Source: Butyrivibrio sp. Su6
GTDB taxonomy: Bacteria; Bacillota; Clostridia; Lachnospirales; Lachnospiraceae
DNA: 64,000 nt
Reading direction: 5' to 3'
Assembly: GCF_900108105.1 (NCBI RefSeq)
Contig: NZ_FNUR01000011.1
Span: 85,906-149,905, forward strand
The position numbers were made by a program, and so were the translations under genes. Under the pieces are notes generated by a model. That model worked only from the letters and a program-made list of their open reading frames with translations, searched no databases and had not been told where the DNA came from. This document shows positions 18,970-27,620 of this stretch, in pieces (position 1 is the first letter of the stretch; the number at the start of each line of letters is the position of its first letter).

Positions 18970-19836
18970 TTAGCCCTTTACCGCTCCCACCATAATTCCT
19001 TTTGTAAAGAATTTCTGAACGAATGGATATACGATAAGCATAGGGAGCATTGAAATTACAATGCTGGCTGCCTTGATGTTTTCTGCTACAAGGTTAGTCT
19101 GAAGTCCCTCTTCTACAGATACATTGATGGACTCAACGAACTGCTTAAGCACCATCTGTACTGTGAAGTACTTGGATGAGTTGATGTAATAGAGAACATC
19201 GCTGATTCCATTCCATCTTCCTACTGCATAGAAAAGACCAAGTGTTGCAAGTGTAGGATAAACAAGTGGAAGAATAACACTTATAAGACATCTCGCCTCA
19301 CTGCATCCGTCAATCTTGGCTGCATCATAGATGGCTTCATCAATTCCTTTAAATGCGTTGCACATGATGATCATGTTATAAGCACTCAGTGCCCCTGGAA
19401 TAATAAGTGCCCAGACTGTATCGATCATCTTGAAATCTCTTACGTTCAAGTACTCAGGAATTACACCGGGGTGTAAATACATCGTAAGAACGAACAGTGT
19501 CATAATTATCTTTCCGCCTACAAGCCCTTTCTTTGAAAGAGGGTAAGCAGCAAGAACAGTCATAAGAAGATTTATAACAGTTGATGCAAGCATCAGAACT
19601 ATTGAATACCAGAAAGCATTTACAAAGCTTCCGCTCTGAAGTGCTCTTGTATAAGCTTCTGTAGTAAGATCAACAGGTAAGATAAATACTTTACCTGCAA
19701 GAATCGCGTTCTTTCCACTGAGTGATACAGCAAGCACTCGAAGAATAGGAACCATTGCTATACATGTGATTATTATGAAAAATGCTGTCCAGCAGAACTG
19801 GAATATTCTCTCGTTTTTACTATTGATGGCACTCAT
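18970..19836 (-). CDS. YtcP-type carbohydrate ABC transporter permease
   Basis: Six predicted membrane helices, an EAA loop (AIYDAAKIDGCSEARCLISVILPLVYPTLA) and the C-terminus GIMVGAVKG identify a CUT1 permease of the YtcP subgroup. Its ATG overlaps the stop of the LplB-like gene in a TAATG arrangement, indicating translational coupling. It pairs with that permease and the 544-residue lipoprotein. No ATPase gene is present, so a shared one is expected. Confidence 0.9.
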   Translation of the reverse strand: MSAINSKNERIFQFCWTAFFIIITCIAMVPILRVLAVSLSGKNAILAGKVFILPVDLTTEAYTRALQSGSFVNAFWYSIVLMLASTVINLLMTVLAAYPLSKKGLVGGKIIMTLFVLTMYLHPGVIPEYLNVRDFKMIDTVWALIIPGALSAYNMIIMCNAFKGIDEAIYDAAKIDGCSEARCLISVILPLVYPTLATLGLFYAVGRWNGISDVLYYINSSKYFTVQMVLKQFVESINVSVEEGLQTNLVAENIKAASIVISMLPMLIVYPFVQKFFTKGIMVGAVKG

Positions 19837-20753
19837 TACATGATTCCCTCCTGTCCCATTTTCTTGATAACAGCGTTAGCTGCAAAGACAAGAACTATTC
19901 CGACAACTGTCTGGAAAAGACCTACAGCTGTAGCGAAATCGAATCTTCCTGCCGCAAGACCAACTGAATAAACGTAAGTACTGATAACATCAGAAGCGTC
20001 TCTTACCAGGGTATTTCCCATCATATATGGTCTGTCAAAACTGATGTTTACAAGTCTTCCGATCTGCATGATAAGAAGAACTGTTATTGTAGATGAAATC
20101 TGAGGCAATGTAACATGCCATATTCTCTGAAGTCTTGTAGCTCCGTCGATATAAGCAGCCTCACCAAGTGAAGCATCTGCCGCCATAAGTGCTGCGAGAT
20201 AAACGATAAGTGAGTAGCCTGCGCCCTGCCATACACCCATGATCCAGTATACAAATCTCCAGATAAATGAGTTGCTAAGGAATGATACACTCTCGCCACC
20301 AAGTGCTACGATAAGGTTGTTAACAAGTCCTGAATTTGAAAAGAGCTGTGTAACAATACCTGAAATGATAACCCATGAAAGGAAGTTAGGCAGATACAAA
20401 AGTGTCTGTGTTGTCTTTCTTACGCCTTCACTTCTCAGCTCATTTAAAAAGATTGCCAAGAAAATCGGAAATGGGAATCCAATAATAAGATCACCAATGT
20501 TCAATACCAGAGTATTCTTCAGTGCACTCCAGAAATCCTTTGATGTAAAGGCCTCTTTGAAGTTCGCAAGTCCAATCCATGGGCTGTTCCAGATGCCTTT
20601 AAATACGTTGAACTTCTTAAATGCTACTATTACTCCGAGCATTGGTTTGTACTTGAAAAGAATCATATAGATAACCGGAATTATCAGCATAAGATACAGC
20701 TGCCAGTTATTTCTTAAATAGACTTTTACTTTACCCTTCTTCTCTTTTTTCAT
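19836..20753 (-). CDS. LplB-type carbohydrate ABC transporter permease
   Basis: The N-terminus (basic stretch, then NWQLYLMLIIPVIYMILFKY and KPMLGVIVAFKKFN) is characteristic of LplB-like permeases. Six helices are predicted, with the EAA loop in SLGEAAYIDGATRLQRIWHVTLPQI. The 305 residues are full length. It is the first gene of the operon; the 221 bp upstream hold the terminator of the opp operon and a TGCAATGTTTT-type motif. Confidence 0.9.
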   Translation of the reverse strand: MKKEKKGKVKVYLRNNWQLYLMLIIPVIYMILFKYKPMLGVIVAFKKFNVFKGIWNSPWIGLANFKEAFTSKDFWSALKNTLVLNIGDLIIGFPFPIFLAIFLNELRSEGVRKTTQTLLYLPNFLSWVIISGIVTQLFSNSGLVNNLIVALGGESVSFLSNSFIWRFVYWIMGVWQGAGYSLIVYLAALMAADASLGEAAYIDGATRLQRIWHVTLPQISSTITVLLIMQIGRLVNISFDRPYMMGNTLVRDASDVISTYVYSVGLAAGRFDFATAVGLFQTVVGIVLVFAANAVIKKMGQEGIM

Positions 20754-20886
20754 TTTTTCTTTCCTATCCCCAAAAGCTATAACTGTTATCTATATAATGA
20801 TAAGTCTTTAATACTTTATCATTGTATATAATTATTTTAACCATGTCATGAATAAGAAACTATATTAAATTTGCTATTATTACTCT

Positions 20887-20903
20887 AAAACATTGCATTT
20901 TTT
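20887..20903 (-). promoter_or_regulatory. Recurrent AAAAAATGCAATGTTTT motif, site 1
   Basis: The minus strand reads AAAAAATGCAATGTTTT, 134 bp upstream of the lplB-type gene. Nearly identical sequences lie upstream of oppA (27565-27581), iolD (33822-33838) and the PHP metallohydrolase gene (43472-43488). This suggests a shared regulatory site; no binding protein is known to me. Confidence 0.4.
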
Positions 20904-20925
20904 GTTTTGGCCAAAAATATGCACA

Positions 20926-20957
20926 AAAAGGGCAGATAAACTTTTGTTCATCTGCCC
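20926..20957 (-). terminator. Intrinsic terminator of the opp operon
   Basis: GGGCAGAT at 20930-20937 pairs with ATCTGCCC at 20950-20957, extended inside by AAC/GTT around a TTTT loop. On the minus strand it is followed by TTTTTGTG. It lies 18 bp behind the oppF stop. Confidence 0.88.
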
Positions 20958-20974
20958 CAAAACTATGATACTAA

Positions 20975-21982
20975 TTATTTTGTTTCCTCATAACTAAAAC
21001 CGCGAAGGCTTAATTCATTTGCAAGACTGCAGGCTACAAAGTGTCCCTTTTCAATCTCAAAATACTCAGGAGTACACTCCTTACACTTTTCAGTGCAATA
21101 TCTGCAACGTGTGTGGAAATAGCATCCACTTGGTGGATTAGCCGGGTTAGGAATCTCTCCCCTAAGAGGTATTCTCTCCTGGATAAAGTTTGGATCTGCA
21201 ACAGGAACTGCTGACATCAAAGCCTCTGTATATGGGTGCTTTGGATGTGTGAAGATCTGCTCTGTCTCGCCGTATTCAACCATTTTGCCAAGGTACATAA
21301 CACCAACTCTGTCAGATATATGCTCAACTACAGACAAGTCATGGGAAATGAAGATATAAGTGAGCTTCATTTCTTTCTGTAAATCCTTAAGAAGATTTAT
21401 TACCTGCGCCTGGATTGAAACGTCAAGAGCTGAAACCGCCTCATCACAAACAATGATCTTGGGCTTTATTACCAGCGCTCTTGCAATACCGATACGCTGT
21501 CTCTGACCGCCTGAAAATGCATGTGGATATCTCATAAGATAAGCAGGATTAAGGCCTACTTTCTCTGCCATTTCTTTTGCCATCTGATCCATCTGGCTGT
21601 CAGGCATCTTGGGGTAGTTGGCCTTTAGAGGCTCCTTTATGATATCAAGTACGGTCATTCTTGGGTCAAGAGATGAATACGGATCCTGGAAGATCATCTG
21701 GATCTCCTTGCGAATTCCCTTCATCTTCTTTTTATCAACTTTCAGGAAATCTACTTCTTCTCCTGATTCTGTGCGATAAAAGACCTCTCCCTCTGAGGCA
21801 TCATATGCTCTTACAATGCATCTTCCAAGAGTTGTCTTTCCACAGCCGGACTCTCCAACAATACCTATTGTCTCTCCTTCTCTTACGCTAAAAGAAACAT
21901 CTGTAACTGCCTTAACAGTGACATTCTTGGAGGTAAAGCGCTTGTGGAGATGCTTTACTTCTAAAATATTATCTTTTTCCAC
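20975..21982 (-). CDS. oppF: Oligopeptide-type ABC transporter ATP-binding protein OppF
   Basis: The ATPase has Walker A GESGCGKTT, the signature FSGGQRQRIGIARAL, Walker B IIVCDEAVSALD and the C-terminal oligopeptide-family extension with a Cys-rich stretch (CYFHTRCRYCTEKC) that in related proteins binds an iron-sulfur cluster. A longer reading frame exists, but I prefer the GTG at 21982. It lies eight nucleotides behind GGAGG and gives MEKDNILEVKHL, parallel to the start of OppD. It then overlaps the oppD stop by 14 nt, implying coupling. The protein has 335 residues. Confidence 0.92.
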   Translation of the reverse strand: MEKDNILEVKHLHKRFTSKNVTVKAVTDVSFSVREGETIGIVGESGCGKTTLGRCIVRAYDASEGEVFYRTESGEEVDFLKVDKKKMKGIRKEIQMIFQDPYSSLDPRMTVLDIIKEPLKANYPKMPDSQMDQMAKEMAEKVGLNPAYLMRYPHAFSGGQRQRIGIARALVIKPKIIVCDEAVSALDVSIQAQVINLLKDLQKEMKLTYIFISHDLSVVEHISDRVGVMYLGKMVEYGETEQIFTHPKHPYTEALMSAVPVADPNFIQERIPLRGEIPNPANPPSGCYFHTRCRYCTEKCKECTPEYFEIEKGHFVACSLANELSLRGFSYEETK

Positions 21983-23066
21983 GCTTTTTTCCTCCCTCAT
22001 CTGGCTCAACAGGATTTGCTGCCTCTTCTGCAAGCTTCTTTTCTACTTCAGCTCTGTGTGCCTGGCAAGCAGGATTAGAGCAGTTAAAGCATGCAATCTT
22101 ATGTCCGGGCTCTATCTCAACAAGTTCAGGCTCTGCCTTATCGCAAAGTCCCTCAATCCTGCAGTCGCATCTGTCATAGAATCCGCACTGTTTTGGAAGG
22201 TTCATGGCAAGCGGCACTGTTCCTTCAATTGAGAACAATCTCTCATCTTTTCTTCCGCCAATCTTATGAACTGATCCCATAAGTCCACGAGTATATGGGT
22301 GCTGAGGATTTGCATATATTGTCTTGGAATCGCCTGTTTCTACAACTTTTCCAAGGTACATAACTGCCACTCTGTCGCACATCCTTGCAACTACTCCCAG
22401 GTCGTGTGTGATGAACAGAATAGCCATGTTGAACTCTTTTTGAAGCTCCTTCATCAGTTCAAGGATCTGAGCCTGAATTGTCACATCAAGAGCTGTTGTA
22501 GGTTCATCAGCGATCAAAAGCTTTGGATTACATACAAGCGCCATTGCTATGAGTGCTCTCTGAAGCATACCGCCGGAGAACTCGTGTGGATACTGATTGT
22601 ATCTCTTTTCCACATTTGCGATTCCAACTTTTCTCATTACCTCAAGAGAAATCTCTTTTGCCTTCTTTTTATCCTTAGTTATATGCAAAAGAGTTGCCTC
22701 AGTAATCTGGTTTCCGATGGTGTACATAGGTGAAAAAGCCACCATTGGCTCCTGGAATATCATTGAAATCTGCTTTCCACGGATATTTCTTATTTCTTTT
22801 CCCTTAGGATCCATCTTAAGAATATCCACTTCAGTGTCATCCTCATTTCTGAACATGATCTCGCCGTGAGGTGTGCACTTTCTGTCATTGATCGCAAGAA
22901 TTGATTTGCATGTGATTGATTTGCCGCAGCCTGACTCTCCAACAAGTCCAAGGGTCTCGCCGCGCTTTATTTCGAAGTTTACTCCTCTTACAGGTGTAAG
23001 AGTACCTTCCATCATCTTTATGTCTACATGGAGGTCCTTTACTTCTATAATGTTATCTTTTTCCAT
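21969..23066 (-). CDS. oppD: Oligopeptide-type ABC transporter ATP-binding protein OppD
   Basis: Walker A GESGCGKS, signature FSGGMLQRALIAMAL, Walker B LLIADEPTTALD and a C-terminal oligopeptide/dipeptide extension with CGFYDRCDCRIEGLC identify OppD. The start is the ATG at 23066 behind GGGAGG; an upstream in-frame ATG lacks a site. The 365 residues end in a long charged Ala/Glu/Lys tail. It forms the ATPase heterodimer with OppF. Confidence 0.93.
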   Translation of the reverse strand: MEKDNIIEVKDLHVDIKMMEGTLTPVRGVNFEIKRGETLGLVGESGCGKSITCKSILAINDRKCTPHGEIMFRNEDDTEVDILKMDPKGKEIRNIRGKQISMIFQEPMVAFSPMYTIGNQITEATLLHITKDKKKAKEISLEVMRKVGIANVEKRYNQYPHEFSGGMLQRALIAMALVCNPKLLIADEPTTALDVTIQAQILELMKELQKEFNMAILFITHDLGVVARMCDRVAVMYLGKVVETGDSKTIYANPQHPYTRGLMGSVHKIGGRKDERLFSIEGTVPLAMNLPKQCGFYDRCDCRIEGLCDKAEPELVEIEPGHKIACFNCSNPACQAHRAEVEKKLAEEAANPVEPDEGGKKRGKR

Positions 23067-23079
23067 AGGTTCCTCCCGA

Positions 23080-24198
23080 TTACTTGTATGGATCAGCTGC
23101 ATCTCTCATTCCATCGCCAAGGAAGTTAAATGCCAAAACTGTGATAGTAACGAAAATAATTGGAATAAGCTTGTGTGGGTTTGCTGCCACATCTGTTACT
23201 GAGCTGGCTTCCTGAAGAAGAACGCCCCAGCTTGTTGCAGGTGACTTGATACCAAGGCCAAGATATGACATTGATGTCTCACCTACGATGGATCCCGGAA
23301 TTCCAAGAGTCAGGGATACGATAAGATAGCTCATAAAGCCCGGAACAAGATGCTTCCAGATTATCTTCCATGTTGATACGCCTGAGATTCTTGCAGCCAT
23401 AACGTAATCTTCATTCTTAAGTGAAAGGAACTTACCTCTTACTACTCTGGCCATTCCTGTCCAGTTAATGAAGGAAAGAATGATCGTCATGTAGAAATAC
23501 ATCTTAACTGTAGAGATTCCTGCAGGGATAGCTGCTGAGAGCGCCATCCACAGTGGGATCTGAGGCACAGCTCCGATAACCTCTATTATTCTCTGAATTA
23601 TGATATCTATAACACCACCAAAATATCCTGAAATCGAACCAATAGCGACACCCAGGAAAAAGCTTATGAATGCGCTGGCAAATGGGATTGAAAGTGAAAT
23701 CCTTGCTCCCAACAGCACTCTGGAAAAGATATCTCGTCCAAGTGAATCTGCTCCGAAGAGGAATATTTTTGCTCCAGTTCCTCCATTTGAACCTTCTCCA
23801 ACACCAAAGAGATGAAGGTCACATGGGAAAAGACCTAATATCTTATATTCAGTTCCGTGAACAAACCATTCAATCTTGTAGTATTCAGAAAGATCTGGTT
23901 CAAGTTTTACTTCAAATGTCTTTTTATCAATTGTCTTTTCAAGCTTGTAAACGTGTGGTCCTACATGCTCGTCGTTGAAAATAGTGTAGATCTCTGTGGG
24001 AGCTGAATTCCTGTACAGGCCGTCAAACTCATCAAGTGAATATGGTGCAAGGAAGTCTGCAAACAGTGCTCCAATGTAAAGAACTGCCAAAATAATAAAT
24101 GAAACCTGAGCAAGTTTATGCTTTTTAAGCTTTCTTGCCATCAAGGTCCACTGGGAGGCAAGATAATAATCTTCTTTTGACTTAGTACGCTTTGCCAT
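23080..24198 (-). CDS. oppC: Oligopeptide-type ABC transporter permease OppC
   Basis: OppC has an N-terminal membrane helix (AQVSFIILAVLYIGALFADF), a large extracytoplasmic insertion (about residues 60-145) and five further helices with the permease loop (YVMAARISGVSTWKIIWKHL). The FGADSLGRDIFSRVLLGARIS motif is typical of OppC/DppC. At 372 residues it is longer than average because of the insertion, common in clostridial homologues. Its ATG overlaps the oppB stop (TAATG). Confidence 0.93.
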   Translation of the reverse strand: MAKRTKSKEDYYLASQWTLMARKLKKHKLAQVSFIILAVLYIGALFADFLAPYSLDEFDGLYRNSAPTEIYTIFNDEHVGPHVYKLEKTIDKKTFEVKLEPDLSEYYKIEWFVHGTEYKILGLFPCDLHLFGVGEGSNGGTGAKIFLFGADSLGRDIFSRVLLGARISLSIPFASAFISFFLGVAIGSISGYFGGVIDIIIQRIIEVIGAVPQIPLWMALSAAIPAGISTVKMYFYMTIILSFINWTGMARVVRGKFLSLKNEDYVMAARISGVSTWKIIWKHLVPGFMSYLIVSLTLGIPGSIVGETSMSYLGLGIKSPATSWGVLLQEASSVTDVAANPHKLIPIIFVTITVLAFNFLGDGMRDAADPYK

Positions 24199-25298
24199 TA
24201 TCTGTTACCTCCTGAATATCTGATTCTTGGATCAAGGAAGGCGAGGGCTATATCAGACAAAAGAACTCCGATAACAACCAGGACTGCCTGGATCATAACG
24301 ATTGCACCTGCAAGGTACATATCCTGAGACTGAAGGGCCTTATAAAGTACAGGTCCCTGGATCTGCATGTTAAGCACAAGAGCTGTTACTGTAGATCCTG
24401 AGAACAGGCTTGAAAGAACTCCGCCAAGGCCTGATACAGTAGGGTTTATAGCTGCTCTGAAGCAGTACTTCATGATGATCTTTCCTTCAGGAACACCCTT
24501 AGCTCTTGCTGTAAGTGTGTACTGCTGCGCAACCTCGTCGAGCATCTGGGCTCTCACTGAACGGATGATTCCGCAGGTTCCGCTTGTACCAATAACGATA
24601 ATAGGGATGATCATTCTTTTTAAGAAGTCTCCAAAATTGTATAAATGAACGCCGTTTTGTAACATCTCCTGACTGAAAAGGCCTACGTTGGCATTCCCCG
24701 TCCATTTATAGGAGAGATACATAAGCACAATTGCCAAAATAAAGTTCGGTATGGCAGTACCTAAGAATCCGATTATGGCTGATATGTAATCGCCAACGGA
24801 ATACTGATGAGTACTTGCATATACCGCTATAGGTATAGAAACCAGGTACTGGAACAGCATGATGATAGCTGTTACGCCGATCGTCAGCCCCAGTCTGTCA
24901 TTAACTACACTCCACACATCTCTTCCGTATGCAAAAGAATATTTCCAGTTGTGATGTGAATGATAAAGTCTGTAATACGCTGAATCTGTAGGGGTCCAGA
25001 TAATATCTTTTACCCACTTTAAATACTGCTGCCAAACAGGCAGATCAAGTCCATAGTCTGCTCTCATTGATGCCGCATAATCTGCATCTACTAATTCACC
25101 CTCGGTTGCAAGCGCCGCTATATGCGCGGATACATAGTCTCCCGGAGGAAGCTGAATAACGAAGAAAACCAAGATTGAGATTAAAAGAATTGTTGGAATG
25201 AACATGAGTACACGCTTGATGATGTACTGAACAAGATCCTTCTGAAAAAAGGCCTTAAGACTGTCCCCAAAACTCCTTTTTGCCACTTTTTCCTCCAT
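24198..25298 (-). CDS. oppB: Oligopeptide-type ABC transporter permease OppB
   Basis: YIIKRVLMFIPTILLISILVF is the characteristic OppB N-terminal helix. The permease loop is in YTLTARAKGVPEGKIIMKYCFRAA and the C-terminus has DPRIRY. The start is taken as the ATG at 25298, behind AAGGAAAGGG. A longer frame to 25346 would run through the intercistronic hairpin and has no ribosome site. A 100-residue extracytoplasmic insertion follows helix 1. The protein has 366 residues. Confidence 0.92.
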   Translation of the reverse strand: MEEKVAKRSFGDSLKAFFQKDLVQYIIKRVLMFIPTILLISILVFFVIQLPPGDYVSAHIAALATEGELVDADYAASMRADYGLDLPVWQQYLKWVKDIIWTPTDSAYYRLYHSHHNWKYSFAYGRDVWSVVNDRLGLTIGVTAIIMLFQYLVSIPIAVYASTHQYSVGDYISAIIGFLGTAIPNFILAIVLMYLSYKWTGNANVGLFSQEMLQNGVHLYNFGDFLKRMIIPIIVIGTSGTCGIIRSVRAQMLDEVAQQYTLTARAKGVPEGKIIMKYCFRAAINPTVSGLGGVLSSLFSGSTVTALVLNMQIQGPVLYKALQSQDMYLAGAIVMIQAVLVVIGVLLSDIALAFLDPRIRYSGGNR

Positions 25299-25323
25299 TA
25301 GAAATGTCCCTTTCCTTAAAAAT

Positions 25324-25354
25324 CCGGAGACGTGGAAACCAACCACGCCTCCGG
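25324..25354 (-). terminator. Intercistronic hairpin between oppA and oppB
   Basis: CCGGAG at 25324-25329 pairs with CTCCGG at 25349-25354, with an inner CGTGG/CCACG stem. On the minus strand it is followed by ATTTTTAAGG. It probably reduces transcription of oppBCDF relative to oppA or protects the 3' end of the oppA mRNA. Confidence 0.72.
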
Positions 25355-25391
25355 TACTATTTTAAATAATACTACTGTGTTGTCCCCAGAA

Positions 25392-27476
25392 TTACTCTGC
25401 CTTAAACATTACTTCATAATGAGCCATGTTTGCGTACTGATAGCAGTCAGCCCATACAAGACCATCTGCATAGTTCTTAAGCTTTGAAGAAATGATCTCG
25501 TAAGAATTCTCTGCCTTAAGGTATGCAATTGACCAGAGATTTTCTTTGTGGATATTGAAAATCTCAGCCTGATAGCCTTCTCTTTCAGTCTCATCAGATG
25601 TAAGACGCCACTTGTCATAAAGCTCAACGAGCTTAGCCATATCACCTGTAGGTTCAACACCCTGTGCACCCTTTGTTGCATAGTATGTACCATACTCGCC
25701 ATACCATTCAGCTGCCTGAGCGATAGGAACAAATGGAGCCGCTCTATCCTTAAGTGAAGCACCGCCGATAGATGTATGAGGTCCCATTACAGCAACCCAG
25801 TCATTGTTGTCGATTGTCTCATCAAATGCTGAAACTTCAAGGTTCTTAAGTGCGCAGTTGATACCTACTGCCTTGTAGTACTGCTCGAATACAGGATAAG
25901 ACTCATCAGCGCCGCCATCATATGCAAGGAATGTGATCATGAGGTCTGAACCATCGGCAAAATCATAGAAACCGTCAGATCCCTTTACAAGTCCGCATCC
26001 TTCAAGAAGGCTCTGTGCCTTTTCAACATCATATTCAGTCCACTTTGTCTCCCACTCAGCGTCATAACCAACGTTGCCTTCTGCAGGAGCTGCCTGACCA
26101 GGCTCAAGGAATCCATCTGTAAGAAGCTGTGATACCTGTGCTCTGTCTACGCAGATTGACATTGCCTCACGGAAGTCCTTGTTAGCAAAAAGATCTGCAT
26201 AATTCTTGTCTGTATTTGTGTAGTTAAATGTGATCTGGTAGCTACCCCAGTTTGTTGTTCCCCATTCACGGATCTCTGCTGCATCACCAAGGTCAGCCTT
26301 TGTTGCTGCAATATCCTGCATAGCAATTGTGATGATGTCAAGCTCGCCTGAACGGAACATAAGAAGATCCTGTCCGTCTTCTGAAGTTGTATTGAAGTGA
26401 AGTGCATCAACATATGGAAGCTGATTGCCTGCTGCATCTACTTTCCAGAAGTATGGGTTACGATCCATGATGCAAAGTGTGTCATCCTTTGAGCTGTTTC
26501 CGGGAACAGTTGAAAGAACGAAGGAGTTAAGTGTAGGAACTCCTGATGTGTTCCAGAAGTTGTAAGCTACTGCTTTTCCTAAATCCTTAACTGTTGCTGC
26601 ATCAATGTTCTTTTTCTGAGCGTTTGCAAGAACTTCTTCCTCTGTAAGGCCTGTGCTCTGCCAGTACTCATTCTCAACATATGGGAAGTCCTCAGAATCA
26701 GGGATAAGGTCGCTTAAGTAATGAGCTGGAGCCCAGCACCATTTAAAGTCGCCGTTCTCGATGAAGTCAGCAGGATACTTTGGATTAACGAATGTCCATG
26801 TTACTGTGTAATCATCAACCTTCTTAAGAGTTGCAAATGCATCCTCTCCATCTACTTCTTCCTTAAGTGCTGACCAGCCGTTCTTCTTGCTGTCGAAATT
26901 TGAAAGGTGGCACATGTAGTACCAGAATGTGATATCGTCAGCTGTGAATGGCTCGCCGTCTGACCACTTCATGCCTTCTCTTAATTTGAAGGTCCATTCT
27001 GTATAGTCATCATTATATTCAAAAGATTTAATAACGTTTGGATAGTAAGATCCGTCTGTGTTGTAACGGATGATAGACTCAAGAGTAGGTCTTGATAATC
27101 CCCAACCGCCGCCTGCGCCTGCAAGATTGATAACCCCACCATAATTACCAATCTCGATCTTTGCACCGGTAGCATCTGCTGTCTCAACAAAAATGTTGTC
27201 CGCATTAGGAATTCTTTCCTCTACTGCAGGTAGTGTTCCTGCAGTTACCTGCTCTGCAAGCATAGGTGCTTCTGAATAGCCTGAAATTTCTACGTTTTCT
27301 GCTGTTGTAGCTTCTGCAGTAGCAGTCTCTGCAACTGAAGCTTCAGCCTGTGAACTCTCAGTAGTATCTGCTGATGTGCTTGGTGTAGCTGCTCCGCCAC
27401 ATCCTGCAAGCATTGTTACAGATGTTGCTGCTAAGAGAACTGCAGATAATACTTTATTGCTTGTACTCTTTCTCAT
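25392..27476 (-). CDS. oppA: OppA-type solute-binding lipoprotein (family 5)
   Basis: A lipoprotein signal peptide ends in the lipobox LAGC (Cys26), followed by a Ser/Thr/Glu-rich linker. The family 5 solute-binding fold has the hallmark segment KLREGMKWSDGEPFTADDITFWY. At 694 residues it exceeds the usual 530-600, through extra loops. Family 5 proteins import peptides, but members near glycosidases can bind oligosaccharides, so the ligand stays open. AAGGAGGGAAT precedes the ATG. It is the first gene of the oppABCDF operon. Confidence 0.9.
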   Translation of the reverse strand: MRKSTSNKVLSAVLLAATSVTMLAGCGGAATPSTSADTTESSQAEASVAETATAEATTAENVEISGYSEAPMLAEQVTAGTLPAVEERIPNADNIFVETADATGAKIEIGNYGGVINLAGAGGGWGLSRPTLESIIRYNTDGSYYPNVIKSFEYNDDYTEWTFKLREGMKWSDGEPFTADDITFWYYMCHLSNFDSKKNGWSALKEEVDGEDAFATLKKVDDYTVTWTFVNPKYPADFIENGDFKWCWAPAHYLSDLIPDSEDFPYVENEYWQSTGLTEEEVLANAQKKNIDAATVKDLGKAVAYNFWNTSGVPTLNSFVLSTVPGNSSKDDTLCIMDRNPYFWKVDAAGNQLPYVDALHFNTTSEDGQDLLMFRSGELDIITIAMQDIAATKADLGDAAEIREWGTTNWGSYQITFNYTNTDKNYADLFANKDFREAMSICVDRAQVSQLLTDGFLEPGQAAPAEGNVGYDAEWETKWTEYDVEKAQSLLEGCGLVKGSDGFYDFADGSDLMITFLAYDGGADESYPVFEQYYKAVGINCALKNLEVSAFDETIDNNDWVAVMGPHTSIGGASLKDRAAPFVPIAQAAEWYGEYGTYYATKGAQGVEPTGDMAKLVELYDKWRLTSDETEREGYQAEIFNIHKENLWSIAYLKAENSYEIISSKLKNYADGLVWADCYQYANMAHYEVMFKAE

Positions 27477-27564
27477 ATTCCCTCCTTATATTGAAAACCT
27501 TCAACACTACTATGATAACATTGGTTTCCAACACTATATAGCCAAAATTTTATTTTTTTTTAAT

Positions 27565-27581
27565 AAAACATTGCATATTTT
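27565..27581 (-). promoter_or_regulatory. Recurrent TGCAATGTTTT motif, site 2
   Basis: The minus strand reads AAAATATGCAATGTTTT, 89 bp upstream of oppA, one base different from the sites at 20887 and 33822. A TTGTCA hexamer lies just upstream, so the motif could overlap the promoter. Confidence 0.4.
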
Positions 27582-27620
27582 GTCATAATGACAATTATTA
27601 ATATTTCATTAAATTAAAAA

